A program made the translations under genes and the position numbers. The notes beneath the pieces are model-generated. The model made no database searches and was not told where the DNA came from. It worked only from the letters and a program-made list of their open reading frames with translations. Shown one piece after another: positions 1-8,927 of a stretch of 64,000 nucleotides of DNA (position 1 is its first letter; each line of letters begins with the position of its first letter). This DNA is from Amycolatopsis sp. WAC 01376 (GTDB taxonomy: Bacteria > Actinomycetota > Actinomycetes > Mycobacteriales > Pseudonocardiaceae), in NCBI RefSeq assembly GCF_003947415.1, contig NZ_QHKL01000003.1:372001-436000 (forward strand). The letters run 5' to 3'.

Positions 1-560
1 TCGTCCTTTTGCGCGCACAACCGGTCGAGCGCGGCTTCGCTGATCACGAACACGAAACCCTTGGCGGGATGGTTGAACAATTCCTGCCGCTTCACGCGCT
101 GGGTGAACCTCGGCGAGACCTCCATGCTGAGCCCGGTGCCGCCGAACTGGTCGTACATGTAGGCCTCGCTCTGGATCAGGCCGGGGATCCGCTCGCCGGT
201 CCAGGAGTGGACCTCCGCGGCCCGTGCCTCCGTCGCCAGTACCTTCACGAACCATTCCGGGGTGCCGATCCGCTCGCCGGACCAGACGCGCCGAGGCGCG
301 TTCGCCCTGCTCCACAGCATCCACATCTTCTCGGAAAGCCGGCTTTCCACGGCGCAGTCGGTGATCCAGAGGCCAAGATCCTCGTGGGAGATCGACGTGG
401 TCCCGTGCTCGATCTTCGTCACCGTGCTCTGCGACTTCCCGATCAGCCGCTGGATGTCGACCTGCCGCTTGCCCGCGTTCTTTCGCGCGGCGGTCAGCAA
501 CTCGCCGAGATCACGGCGAACGGTCTGGTCGGTGGGGGGCTGCCGATCGTCCACGGTCAC
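1..560 (-). CDS. XRE-family HTH regulator with DUF5753 domain (3' end outside window)
   Basis: Translated from the complement, the protein opens with a helix-turn-helix (around residues 15-60, including QVDIQRLIGKSQSTVTKIEH). It then enters the DUF5753 domain, recognisable by GERIPGLIQSEAYMYDQF. This architecture is typical of the abundant actinobacterial XRE regulators that work with a small DUF397 protein; most have about 280 residues, so roughly the last third lies beyond position 1. I take the GTG at 560; in-frame GTGs at 569 and 554 are alternatives. The start overlaps the 3' end of the upstream DUF397 gene by about 50 bp, so the two are probably co-transcribed. Function beyond DNA-binding regulation is not predictable. 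Confidence 0.85.
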   Translation of the reverse strand, partial: MTVDDRQPPTDQTVRRDLGELLTAARKNAGKRQVDIQRLIGKSQSTVTKIEHGTTSISHEDLGLWITDCAVESRLSEKMWMLWSRANAPRRVWSGERIGTPEWFVKVLATEARAAEVHSWTGERIPGLIQSEAYMYDQFGGTGLSMEVSPRFTQRVKRQELFNHPAKGFVFVISEAALDRLCAQKD

Positions 561-810
561 CGCTCGCACCGTCCCGGGGCGACGGCCGGTCGCGCCCCTT
601 CAGGACCTCGAGCAGGGCCTGCCAGCTGCGGGCGGGAAAGGTCAGGATCGGCGAACGCCGCCCGAGTTTGCTGTCGCGCACCCCCGTGACGGCCTGGTCG
701 CCGAAATTCACCTCCACGCAGGTTCCCCCATTGGGCCCGCTGTAACTCGAACGAATCCAGTCCGCTTCCCGAAAGACGGCGGCCGGGTACTCGGTGTCGT
801 AGAACCGCAT
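511..810 (-). CDS. DUF397 domain protein
   Basis: A 99-residue protein whose first 60 residues match the DUF397 pattern: ADWIRSSYSGPNGGTCVEV, then VTGVRDSK and a tail LTFPARSWQALLEVLKG. DUF397 proteins accompany XRE/DUF5753 regulators in actinobacteria, where some pairs affect development. The ATG at 810 is preceded by a strong GAGGGGGAG ribosome site. The C-terminal 30 residues after LKGR are low-complexity, Arg/Pro-rich and beyond the usual domain. They lie partly over the start of the downstream regulator. Gene order (DUF397 first, regulator second) is the reverse of the common arrangement. Confidence 0.8.
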   Translation of the reverse strand: MRFYDTEYPAAVFREADWIRSSYSGPNGGTCVEVNFGDQAVTGVRDSKLGRRSPILTFPARSWQALLEVLKGRDRPSPRDGASGDRGRSAAPHRPDRSP

Positions 811-944
811 CGCTCCCCCTCAGAGCCCGCGAATCGAATAGCCGAACCCAGAGTGGGCGTCGAATATTCGGTCCGCAAGCCGTTGGCGAATCGATCCGGG
901 ACATGTTCACTCCAAAGATATCTTTGAGCGCAATTCTGGCATAC

Positions 945-1029
945 GCGGCCGAAGGGGCCTTTCCCCGCGTCTCGTGCGGTGAAGGGAGCTTTCGTCGCAT
1001 GGCATGCGGGGAAAGCGTCCTTCGGCCGC
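945..1029. terminator. Long imperfect hairpin between LuxR-type gene and DUF397 gene
   Basis: Arms at 945-968 and 1006-1029 form a 24-bp stem with about three mismatches; the inner nine bases (TTTCCCCGC / GCGGGGAAA) pair perfectly. It lies directly after the stop of the LuxR-type ATPase gene and before the DUF397 gene, both read leftwards, so it probably ends the first transcript. It belongs to the same class of gene-end palindromes seen elsewhere in the window. Confidence 0.6.
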
Positions 1030-1048
1030 CGGCCCCCTTTTCCTCGCG

Positions 1049-3739
1049 TTACTGATCCGCGTCGCGGAGGTCGGGCATGCCCCGCAACTGCCTGCGCGAG
1101 GTGATCCCGAGCTTGCGGAAGATGTTGCGGAGGTGGGCGTCCACCGTGCGGGGGCTGAGGAACAGGCGCGTGGCCACCTCTTTCGAAGTCGCACCCGCCG
1201 CGACCTGGCGCGCGATATGCGTTTCCTGCATGGTCAGGTGGTCGTAGGAGTGTCCGGAGCGGCTTCGGGCCACCTCCCCGGTCGCGCGCAGCTCGTCGGC
1301 GGCCCGCCGGGTGAACGCCTCCAGCCCGATCTCCGACAGCTGCTCGTGCGCGGTGCGCAGATGTTCGCGCGCGTCGCGACGGCGCCCCGCGCGGCGGAGC
1401 CACTCCCCGTACCGCAGGTGCGCCCGCGCGAGATGCACCGCGAGCGGGCCACCGGCCAGGTGTTCGAGGGCTTCCCGGTGGTCGTCTTCGGAGTCGCTGA
1501 CCAGCGCCCGCGCACCCGCCACGACACCGAGGGCGAAGGTGGTTCCCGCGGGTTCCGTGCGTTCGGCCAGCGATTCCAGCGCCGACCGGGCGACGTCGTC
1601 GTCCCCGCACCGGACCGCGGCTTCCACCAGCTCGGGCAGCGCGATGCCGGCGAGGAACAGGTCGCCGCTCGCCACGGCCCGCTTCGCCGCGTCCAGCGCG
1701 GCCGGGTACTCGGCGAGTCCGTTGTACAACACGGCTGTGGCCCAGTGGGCGTTCGCGGTCAGCTGGCCGTTGCCCCGGCTCGTCGCCTCGGCGAACAGGT
1801 CGAGCACCTCCTGACGGCGTCCGCGCATCGCCGCCAGATGCACTCTCGGGTAGAGCTGCGGCGGATCGCCGACGGCGTCCGCGATCGCTTCCTCTTCGGC
1901 GATCGCGGCCATCGCCTGTCCGAACTTCCCGGTGAGCACCGCGTGCAGCGCCACCTGCGACAGGCCGAGCCGGATGGTCATCGGCGCTCCCGTGCCCCGC
2001 CCGGTCCGCACCAGCCAGCCGACGATCGTCGCGTGCAGCTCGATGTCCCACAGTTCACCCGCGAGCACGGTGGCCAAGGCCGGTGTCCTGGTCCAGCCGT
2101 CGTCGTCGCCGGTGAGGACCCGGCGAAGCGCCGGTACGCCGGCGTGGTGGCCCTCGGTGGTCAACCGCACGAGTGCGTCGAGAAGATCCGGCGGCCCGGA
2201 CACCGGCGGCGCCGAACGGGCCGCGTCGAGGACCCGGTCCAGGACGCCTGCCGCCCTTCCGACGACGAGCCCCATCTCCAGCGCCGCGACGAAACACTCC
2301 CGCGACCGCTCCGGCTCGACTCCGGCGAGCCGTTGCGCGGCCCGCAGGATGAGTTCCGGCCCGCGGACGGCACCCTCCGCGCCTTGCACGAAGGCGATCC
2401 GCCCGCGCAGCAAGTCCACCGAGGCGTGCTGGGGGACAGCCAGGTTTTCGGTGTCGATACTGGCCAGCAGATCCGCCGCCGCGTCCGTCCCGCCCGCCTC
2501 GAGCGTCGTCCGCGCCGCCGCGAGCGTGCGTTCGGTCTGCTTGGCGGGGTCGAGTGACAGCGCCGCCGCGCGTTCGAGGAAAGCGGCGGCGGCCGCGACA
2601 CCCCCGCGTGCCTGCGCCCGCGAAGCCGACAGTTCCAGCTCCGCCGCGACCTGCTCGTCCGGTCCGGTGGTGGCCTGAGCACGGTGCCAGGCCCGCCGGT
2701 CTCCCGCGGCTTCCGGATCGGTGACCTCGGCCAGCGCCCGATGGGCCGCGTGGCGCCGGTCCGGCTCGGCCGCGCGGTACGCCGCCGAGCGCGCCAGCGG
2801 ATGGCAGAAGCGCGCCCGCGTGTCGAACACGATCAGCCCGGACGCTTCGGCGGCGGCGCTCTCGGCGGGCACGTCGAGGCCCCACCGCCGTGCGGCCGCC
2901 CACAGCAGGGCTGGGTCGCCGGTGGGATCGGCGCTCGCGAGGATCAGCAGGTGCCGCGCGTCCGCGGGCAGTTCCGCCATCCTCGCCCGGAAACTCCGCT
3001 CGATCCGGCTCGCGATCGGCGACGGCGCCGGCAGCGCGAAGCCACCCGCTTTCGGCAGTTCGATCAGGGCCAGCGGATTGCCGCGTGCCTCGGCGAGCAG
3101 GCGATCACGCACGCGCTCGTCCAGTGTCACGGTCTTCTCCTCGGCCAGCAAGGCACGCGCGTCCGCGTCGCTCAGGCCACCGACCGTCAACCCCGGCAGC
3201 TCGTCCAGCCCGCGGATCGGGTTCTGGTCACGGGCTGCGAACACCATCGCGATCGGCTCGGCCGAGATACGCCTCGCCAGGAACGTCAACGCCCTCGCCG
3301 AGGCGGTGTCCAGCCAATGCGCGTCGTCGACCACGCACAGCATCGGACGCGCCCCCGCGGTGCCTGCCAGCAGTTCGAGCGCGGCGAGACCGACCCGGAA
3401 CGGGTCCGGCGCGCCGTCGGCCAGCCCGAACGCGACGAGGAGGGAGTCACGGTAAGGAGCCGACAGCTTGTCGAGGTGCGCCAGCGCCGGGACGCACAGC
3501 TGATGCAGTGCGGCGAAGGGCAGCTCACCCTCGAACTCCGAACCGGACGCGCGGATGAGCTGGAATTCCCCCGCCGTCGCGTGCGCGACGTGGTCCAGCA
3601 GCGCGCTCTTGCCGATGCCGGGTTCACCGCGGAGGACGAGCACGCCACCCTCGCCTCGGCCCGCCGCGTGGACCAGGGCGAGGAGGCGATCTAGCTCGTC
3701 CCGCCTGCCGACGAGCGAGCGGGAGGACGTCGGGGCCAT
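1049..3739 (-). CDS. LuxR-family regulator with N-terminal AAA ATPase (LAL type)
   Basis: An 896-residue large ATP-binding regulator of the LuxR family. The N-terminus has LVGRRDELDRLL and a Walker A motif GEPGIGKS (residues 38-45), followed by a Walker B-like CVVDDAHWLD. A long helical, TPR-like middle leads to a C-terminal LuxR helix-turn-helix (GATSKEVATRLFLSPRTVDAHLR, given by its ends). Such proteins often activate secondary-metabolite or catabolic genes after binding ATP and a ligand. I chose ATG 3739; TTG 3766 would add nine residues. It is transcribed away from the divergent MFS operon at 3832, its likeliest local target. Confidence 0.9.
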   Translation of the reverse strand: MAPTSSRSLVGRRDELDRLLALVHAAGRGEGGVLVLRGEPGIGKSALLDHVAHATAGEFQLIRASGSEFEGELPFAALHQLCVPALAHLDKLSAPYRDSLLVAFGLADGAPDPFRVGLAALELLAGTAGARPMLCVVDDAHWLDTASARALTFLARRISAEPIAMVFAARDQNPIRGLDELPGLTVGGLSDADARALLAEEKTVTLDERVRDRLLAEARGNPLALIELPKAGGFALPAPSPIASRIERSFRARMAELPADARHLLILASADPTGDPALLWAAARRWGLDVPAESAAAEASGLIVFDTRARFCHPLARSAAYRAAEPDRRHAAHRALAEVTDPEAAGDRRAWHRAQATTGPDEQVAAELELSASRAQARGGVAAAAAFLERAAALSLDPAKQTERTLAAARTTLEAGGTDAAADLLASIDTENLAVPQHASVDLLRGRIAFVQGAEGAVRGPELILRAAQRLAGVEPERSRECFVAALEMGLVVGRAAGVLDRVLDAARSAPPVSGPPDLLDALVRLTTEGHHAGVPALRRVLTGDDDGWTRTPALATVLAGELWDIELHATIVGWLVRTGRGTGAPMTIRLGLSQVALHAVLTGKFGQAMAAIAEEEAIADAVGDPPQLYPRVHLAAMRGRRQEVLDLFAEATSRGNGQLTANAHWATAVLYNGLAEYPAALDAAKRAVASGDLFLAGIALPELVEAAVRCGDDDVARSALESLAERTEPAGTTFALGVVAGARALVSDSEDDHREALEHLAGGPLAVHLARAHLRYGEWLRRAGRRRDAREHLRTAHEQLSEIGLEAFTRRAADELRATGEVARSRSGHSYDHLTMQETHIARQVAAGATSKEVATRLFLSPRTVDAHLRNIFRKLGITSRRQLRGMPDLRDADQ

Positions 3740-3831
3740 GGCCCGAACCCTAGCGAGGTGAACCAAGCCGTGTCCGGCTTAGGTGATTGTCACCGACGCG
3801 AGCGGAGGAGTGCCCGCGCGATCGTTACGGC

Positions 3832-5205
3832 ATGACAGTACGAGCGAAGACACGGATATCGCGTGGGGTGGCGATGGTCGGCCTCGCGTCAGCCATGTTC
3901 CTGGTCATTCTCGACGCCGCGATGGTGAATCTCGCCGGATCCACGATCCGTCAGGGGCTGGCGCTCACCGCCGCCGAGCTGACAGTGGTCGTGGACAGCT
4001 ATCTGGTGACGTTCGCCGGTCTGCTGCTGCTCGGCGGCAGGCTCGCCGACGTACTCGGGGCCAGGAAGGTGTTTTTGACCGGGATGGGCGTCTACCTGGC
4101 CGCCTCGGCCTTCTGCGCGCTGGCCACCAGCGGCGGGATGCTGATCGCCGGGCGGATCGGGCAGGGGATCGGGGCGGCGGTCCTGATGCCCGCCGCGCTC
4201 TCGCTCGTACTCGGCATCTACTCGTCTCCCGCGGAACGCACCCGCGCGATGGGGATTTGGGGCGCGGTCGCGGGAACGGGCAGTCTCGTCGGCGTCTTCC
4301 TCGGCGGAACGCTGACCGAACTGCTCGGCTGGCAGGCGGTGTTCGTGACCCCGGTGCCGTTCGGCGTCATCGGGGCGATCGTGGTGTGGCGAGCGGTGCC
4401 GCCGGTCCCCGGCAGGCCGGGCCGGTTCGACGCGCTGGGCGCCGTCACGATCACCGTCGGGATCTCCGGGCTCGCGCTGGGCATGGTCTCCGCCTCCGAC
4501 GCGGGATGGACCGCGCCCGGCACGATCGTCGGCCTCGTGGCCGGACTCGTTTCCCTGGTGGCGTTCGTGTTCGTCGAGCGGCGTTCCGCCCGGCCGCTGG
4601 TCCCGCTCGGCGTGTTCCGCCGGAAACCGGTGGTCACGGCGAACCTGGTGATGGTCCTGATCGGCGGCACCCTGACGAGCCTGTTCTTCTTCCTTCCCCA
4701 ATACCAGCAGGACATCCTCGGGATGAGCCCGCTGGCGACCGGCATGACCCAGCTCCCGCTCGCCGTCATGATCATCGTGGGCAGCGTCCTCGCGCCGATG
4801 CTCGCGAAACGCGTCGGACCGAGCCGCGCGCTGCCACTCGCCTTCGTCGTCCTGCTCGCCGGTTTTCTTTGGCTGGCACTGGATCCGACGACCAGCGGCT
4901 TCTCGGCCGGCCTGCTGGGCGCGTTCCTGCTGATCGGCGCCGGACTCGGGCTGGGCGCCGTCAACGCCACCGCGATGGCGGTCCGCGACAGCGCGGACGG
5001 GGAAGCGGGCCTGCTCAGCGGACTGGTCAACGCCGCGCAGCAACTGGGCGGCGCGGTCGGGCTCGCCGCGCTCGCCGGAATCGCCATCGGCGCCGCGGGA
5101 ACACACGGGGACATCTCGTTCACGACCGCTTTCCTCGGCGAGGCCGCGCTCGTCGTCATCGCCCTCGCGGTGTCGCTCGTTTCCGCGGCAAGGACACGAC
5201 ACTGA
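3832..5205 (+). CDS. MFS transporter, DHA2 (EmrB/QacA) family
   Basis: A 457-residue, very hydrophobic protein with about 14 predicted membrane segments. It carries the family's motif A (GGRLADVLGARKVFL, after TM2) and the motif C-type GIWGAVAGTGSLVGVFLGG region. DHA2 members are proton-driven drug exporters; the substrate is unknown. Start at ATG 3832 (MTVRAKTR) rather than upstream codons, because the membrane domain begins about 14 residues later. The NmrA-like gene follows 26 bp downstream and the Dabb-domain gene after that, forming a probable three-gene operon divergent from the LuxR-type regulator. Confidence 0.9.
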   Translation: MTVRAKTRISRGVAMVGLASAMFLVILDAAMVNLAGSTIRQGLALTAAELTVVVDSYLVTFAGLLLLGGRLADVLGARKVFLTGMGVYLAASAFCALATSGGMLIAGRIGQGIGAAVLMPAALSLVLGIYSSPAERTRAMGIWGAVAGTGSLVGVFLGGTLTELLGWQAVFVTPVPFGVIGAIVVWRAVPPVPGRPGRFDALGAVTITVGISGLALGMVSASDAGWTAPGTIVGLVAGLVSLVAFVFVERRSARPLVPLGVFRRKPVVTANLVMVLIGGTLTSLFFFLPQYQQDILGMSPLATGMTQLPLAVMIIVGSVLAPMLAKRVGPSRALPLAFVVLLAGFLWLALDPTTSGFSAGLLGAFLLIGAGLGLGAVNATAMAVRDSADGEAGLLSGLVNAAQQLGGAVGLAALAGIAIGAAGTHGDISFTTAFLGEAALVVIALAVSLVSAARTRH

Positions 5206-5231
5206 TCTCCGCAACGAAAGGACACTCCACA

Positions 5232-6080
5232 ATGGACACCGTGCTGGTGACCGGCGCGACCGGAACCGTCGGATCCGCCTTGATCCCCGCCCTTCAGGCT
5301 CGCGGAGTCACCGTCCGCGCCATGACCCGCGACCCCGGTCACCTCGTTCCCGGCGCCGAAACCGTGGTCGCCGACCTGCGTGATCCCGGATCGGTCGCCG
5401 CGGCGCTGCGAGGCGTCGACGCGGCCTTCCTCAACAGCCCCTCCGCACCCGACGCCGCCTCGCTCCAGATCAGGTTCGCCGACCTCGCCAGGGACGCCGG
5501 GGTGAACCGGCTCGTGCTGCTCTCGCAGTACGCGGCACAGGCGGACTCGCCGGTGCGATTCCTGCGGTGGCACGCGGAAGTCGAGGCGCATGTCGGATCA
5601 CTGGGGTTGGAGCACACCGTGCTGCGCCCCAACCTCTACCTGCAAGCGCTGCTCGCCTTCGCCGGCACCATCTCGCAGGGCTTCTTCGCCGCGCCCATCG
5701 GCGACGCGGCCGTCAGCGCCATCGACACCAGGGACATCGCGGACGCCGCCGCGGCCGTGCTGACCGGTCCGGGACATGCCGGCCGCACCTACACGCTGAC
5801 CGGACCCCGCGCCGTGACCCACACCCAGATCGCCGACGCGCTCTCCACGGCCACCGGGCGGAGCGTCACCTTCCACCACACGACCGCCGATCAGTTCGCC
5901 GCCGCGCTGACCGGTCTGCTCCCGCCCTGGCAGATCGAGGGCCTCGTCGAGGACTACGCCCACTACGCCAGAGGCGAAGCCGCCGAAGTGCACACGTCCG
6001 TCGCCGACCTCACCGGGAAACCCGCGCGGGACATCGTCGGCTTCGCCCGCGACCACGCCGCCGCTTTCGCTTCCGTGTGA
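5232..6080 (+). CDS. NmrA-like NAD(P)-binding protein
   Basis: A 282-residue atypical short-chain dehydrogenase. The N-terminal TGATGTVGSALIPAL is a glycine-rich Rossmann motif (TGxxGxxG), followed by RAMTRDP, which normally contacts the NADP phosphate. The catalytic YxxxK is not obvious, as is usual in NmrA/HSCARG-type quinone reductases or redox sensors. The C-terminal part (TYTLTGPRAVTHTQIADALS) matches the same family. It sits between an exporter and a Dabb-domain protein. A paralogue lies at 42546-43364. Confidence 0.85.
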   Translation: MDTVLVTGATGTVGSALIPALQARGVTVRAMTRDPGHLVPGAETVVADLRDPGSVAAALRGVDAAFLNSPSAPDAASLQIRFADLARDAGVNRLVLLSQYAAQADSPVRFLRWHAEVEAHVGSLGLEHTVLRPNLYLQALLAFAGTISQGFFAAPIGDAAVSAIDTRDIADAAAAVLTGPGHAGRTYTLTGPRAVTHTQIADALSTATGRSVTFHHTTADQFAAALTGLLPPWQIEGLVEDYAHYARGEAAEVHTSVADLTGKPARDIVGFARDHAAAFASV

Positions 6081-6091
6081 AAGGAAATCCG

Positions 6092-6511
6092 ATGATCTAC
6101 CACTGCATCCGGTTCACTCTCAAACCCGGTGTCACCGAGGACGAAAAGACGGCAGGGCTCGCGCGGATGGCCGAGCACAGCACCGCCATTCCCGTCATCA
6201 AGGCTCGCGTCGTCGGCCCCGACTTCGGTGGGGAATTCGAGTACGGCGCCGTCACGGTGCTCGAAGACATCGAGGATTACGAGCAGTACATGAATCATCC
6301 CGCGCACCTCGAAATGGACCGGACCGGATTGCCGCTGATCGACAGATTCGTGTCGTACGACGTCACGGACGACCCGGACCCGGAGATCGGCGCGAAGATC
6401 GCCGACGTCCACCGGCGCCGATTCGAGAACGTGCCGGACGTCGCCGAGCTGGTGGCAGGCCTCAACGAGTACAGCGGCAGCGCCGCACCCGGCCCGCACT
6501 CTCGCGGGTAG
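6092..6511 (+). CDS. Dabb-type alpha/beta-barrel (stress-responsive) protein
   Basis: A 139-residue protein that begins MIYHCIRFTLKPGVTEDEK and contains the YEQYMNHPAHLE segment typical of Dabb (dimeric alpha+beta barrel) domains. Family members include stress proteins, olivetolic acid cyclase and DabA-like cyclases, and most have unknown substrates. A good AAGGAA ribosome site precedes ATG 6092, 11 bp after the NmrA gene, so it is the last gene of that operon. The C-terminal 30 residues extend past the usual domain. Confidence 0.8.
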   Translation: MIYHCIRFTLKPGVTEDEKTAGLARMAEHSTAIPVIKARVVGPDFGGEFEYGAVTVLEDIEDYEQYMNHPAHLEMDRTGLPLIDRFVSYDVTDDPDPEIGAKIADVHRRRFENVPDVAELVAGLNEYSGSAAPGPHSRG

Positions 6512-6540
6512 AGAGGCCCTCACCGCTCACGAGACCGGAG

Positions 6541-7515
6541 TCAGGACGGTTCGTCGTAGCGGCTGGTGATCGCGGCGGCGCGGTCGCGCAGGGAGGCGCG
6601 CAACCAAGGCGGGGCCAGGGCTTCCGCGTCCGTGGAGAGCTGCCACAACGCCCATTCGGCGTGGCGCGCGTCCTGGAAGGTCACCTCCAGTCGCAGCCTG
6701 CCGTCCTCGTCGGTCTCCTCGGCGAGGACGGCCAGCGCGGTGCCCACGAGCTCTTCCCGCCGCCCCGGGGCGACGCGCACCTGCACGGCGACCTGGTCCC
6801 CGCCGGTCCGGAACCGCGTGCTGCGTTCCAGCCAGGCCCGGTCCAGATCGACCCGGTCCGGTCGTTGCGCCGGTTCGGGAAGTTCCTCGGCGGCCCGCAG
6901 CCGGGACAGCCGGTAGGTGCGGTCTTCACCGGATCTCGTGGCCAGCAGGTAACCCCGGTCCCGGACGGTGACCAGCCCGATCGGGTCCACCGTGCGCCAC
7001 TGCGCCGCCCGCCCCGTCGGCGCGTAATGGATGCGCAGCTTGTGCCCGGCGAACACCGCCCGCCGCACCTCGGTCACGATCGCGTCGGACACCTCCTCGG
7101 CGGCCTCGCGGCGGGAGAGGAGGTCGATCTCCGGGTCGACGAGCAGCCGCCTGGCCGCGCCCGCCGCGGTGTCCCGCTGGCTTTCCGGCAGCGCGTCGAT
7201 CACCTTGAGCATGGCCGAGGCAAGCGCCGAGCCGAGGCCGAACGCCTGCGCGCCGCGCCGTGATCCGGCGATCAGCAGCGCGAGCGCCTCGTCGTTGTTC
7301 AGCCCGGTGAGTTCGGTCTGGAAACCGGGCAGCAACGCGAAACCACCGTGCCTGCCGCGTTCGGCGTAGACCGGGACACCCGCCGCGGACAACGCCTCGA
7401 TGTCGCGCAGCACGGTGCGGGTGGAGACCTCCAGCTCGCGGGCGAGTGTGGTCGCGGACAGCCGGCCGCGGTGCCGCAGCAGCAACACCAGCGAGACCAG
7501 CCGGTCGGCACGCAT
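6541..7515 (-). CDS. WYL-domain HTH regulator (YafY/DeoR-like)
   Basis: A 324-residue regulator. The N-terminal HTH_11 segment (LVLLLRHRGRLSATTLAREL, then TVLRDIEALSAAGVPVYAERG) is of the DeoR/YafY type. A WYL domain follows (LRIHYAPTGRAAQWRTVDPIGLV and GYLLATRSGEDRTYRLSRL) with a C-terminal WCX extension. WYL domains bind nucleic acid or nucleotide ligands. It is divergent from the NTF2-like gene at 7577, with a perfect inverted repeat between the two starts (7536-7554), so it likely represses that gene and itself. Confidence 0.9.
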   Translation of the reverse strand: MRADRLVSLVLLLRHRGRLSATTLARELEVSTRTVLRDIEALSAAGVPVYAERGRHGGFALLPGFQTELTGLNNDEALALLIAGSRRGAQAFGLGSALASAMLKVIDALPESQRDTAAGAARRLLVDPEIDLLSRREAAEEVSDAIVTEVRRAVFAGHKLRIHYAPTGRAAQWRTVDPIGLVTVRDRGYLLATRSGEDRTYRLSRLRAAEELPEPAQRPDRVDLDRAWLERSTRFRTGGDQVAVQVRVAPGRREELVGTALAVLAEETDEDGRLRLEVTFQDARHAEWALWQLSTDAEALAPPWLRASLRDRAAAITSRYDEPS

Positions 7516-7535
7516 GGGAAAACTCTAGCGGAATA

Positions 7536-7554
7536 CACGACACAGGATGTCGTG
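7536..7554. promoter_or_regulatory. Inverted-repeat operator between WYL regulator and NTF2-like gene
   Basis: CACGACA, a 5-bp spacer, then TGTCGTG form a perfect 7-bp inverted repeat, centred in the 61 bp between the two divergent start codons. Its position and symmetry fit the operator of the adjacent WYL/YafY-type regulator. Binding is inferred. Confidence 0.6.
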
Positions 7555-7576
7555 ATTCGCTGCGAGGCTCATCCCC

Positions 7577-7930
7577 ATGACAAGCAGGACTGTGGCCACC
7601 GAGCCGAACGATCTTGGCAAATTCTTCATCGAGCGAGGCAACGCGGGCGATGTCGACGGACTGGTGGCGTTGTACGAACCGGACGCCGTACTGGCGTTCC
7701 CGCCGGGCAACATCGCGACCGGGCACGCGGAGATCCGCAAGGTCTACGAGGAGTTCGTCGCGGCCGCGCCGGAACTCCTGCCGGGCAGGCAGCATCCGGC
7801 GCTGGTGGGCGGCGACCTGGCACTCACCGCGTCCACGCTGACCACCGGTGAGACGACCATCGAGGTCGCCCGCCGTCAGCCGGACGGATCCTGGCTCTGG
7901 GCGCTGGACCAGCCGGTGTTCGTGCCGTAG
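7577..7930 (+). CDS. NTF2-like / SnoaL-like domain protein
   Basis: A 117-residue protein with the cone-shaped NTF2/SnoaL fold pattern: FFIERGNAGDVDGLVALYEPDAV, then FPPGNIATGHAEIRKVYEEF and a C-terminal beta stretch ending in LDQPVFV. These small proteins act as cyclases, isomerases, hydrolases or binding proteins; the active site cannot be assigned here. It is divergent from the WYL regulator that probably controls it. A stretch of about 1.2 kb without genes follows. Confidence 0.8.
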   Translation: MTSRTVATEPNDLGKFFIERGNAGDVDGLVALYEPDAVLAFPPGNIATGHAEIRKVYEEFVAAAPELLPGRQHPALVGGDLALTASTLTTGETTIEVARRQPDGSWLWALDQPVFVP

Positions 7931-8483
7931 GGAAGGTGGCCTTCACCCGCCATCGTTGTGGTTGCTGAGGCTGGGGGTGGGATGAAGGCTCCCTTCGCCG
8001 CTTCTGATGCGACTAAGGGAGCCTCGGCCCAGGTCAGGTGCGAGGGGGTCGTGAGTGGCGATTCGGGTTAGAACGCAATGCCGCGCAGCTTAAGTTGATC
8101 TTGGGCGGCTGCCGGTCTGCTCGATCAAGCCGGACAAGTCACCGGCAGTGGACCCGGGGTGCGACTGTCCAGACGGGACGCCAGTCCGGATCAAGGTGCC
8201 CGATTTGGGTACTTTGCGCAGCTGCGAGAGGGGGTCGTGAGTGGCAATGAGCGTTAGAGTCAAGGGTGTCTTAGGTGCCTACGTGGTTGAGGCTGCGGTT
8301 GATGCCAGGCCCCGGACTCGGTCATCGCCGCGTTCGCCCCACAGGCGCCAGCAGTCACAGCAGTGGCGCGTGAAGGCCGCCTTCCCTTGGCTCAGCCGAG
8401 GAAACTCGACCTTCACACCTCCCCCAGGTACCCAAAGGACTCCAGCCAGGCGCTCACGTGAGTTTTCGCGATCGTGGTGATGT

Positions 8484-8532
8484 CGTGAAGGGCCCCTTTG
8501 AGACGATGAACGTCTCAAAGGGGCCCTTCACG
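8484..8532. repeat. Perfect 22-bp stem hairpin
   Basis: CGTGAAGGGCCCCTTTGAGACG pairs exactly with its complement across a 5-base loop (given by ends: arms 8484-8505 and 8511-8532). It resembles the gene-end palindromes at 17263, 24369 and 42138 in size and in its runs of G/C, A and T, but here it lies inside the repeat block. Confidence 0.7.
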
Positions 8533-8543
8533 CGCAGAACCCG

Positions 8544-8600
8544 AGTACATGAAGGACCCCATCCTTGCGCCTAGGTACAGGAAGGGGTCCTTCATGTACT
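8544..8600. repeat. Hairpin element, copy 1 (GTACATGAAGGACCCC type)
   Basis: Arms of about 20 bp (AGTACATGAAGGACCCC and its complement, one mismatch) enclose a loop TTGCGCCTAGGTACA. The same element occurs at 33727-33781 in inverse orientation, with the loop conserved as its reverse complement. A related element with a different loop lies at 42138-42196. Confidence 0.75.
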
Positions 8601-8927
8601 TCAACCCGGCATCACGTCATCACGCAAGAAGCGCCACAGGTCACGCAATAGGTACCCAAGGGGAAGCTCGCTAGAACCACCTTTGCCACTCACGACCCCT
8701 TGATAGAACCGCCCATTTCATCATCAATCGGGCATTCAGTCATCGAGATGTGTCCACAGTGGACGCTAGGGGCGTGCAGGCTTTCGTCGGGCAGGACAAC
8801 CGAGCGCTTGACCTGCGGCAACCGTCGCCACTTGCGATCAAAACCCCGTCCAAGATCAACTTAAGCTACGTGGCATTGGGTTCTGACCCTAATCGCCACT
8901 CACGAGTTCCAGCACCGGCGATGTCAC

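Noticed and set aside
1004-2557. Long rightward open frame of 517 codons opposite the LuxR-type gene
   Set aside because: It is antisense to a gene with clear domains; its Arg/Gly/Pro-rich, domain-free product is what GC-rich complement frames give.
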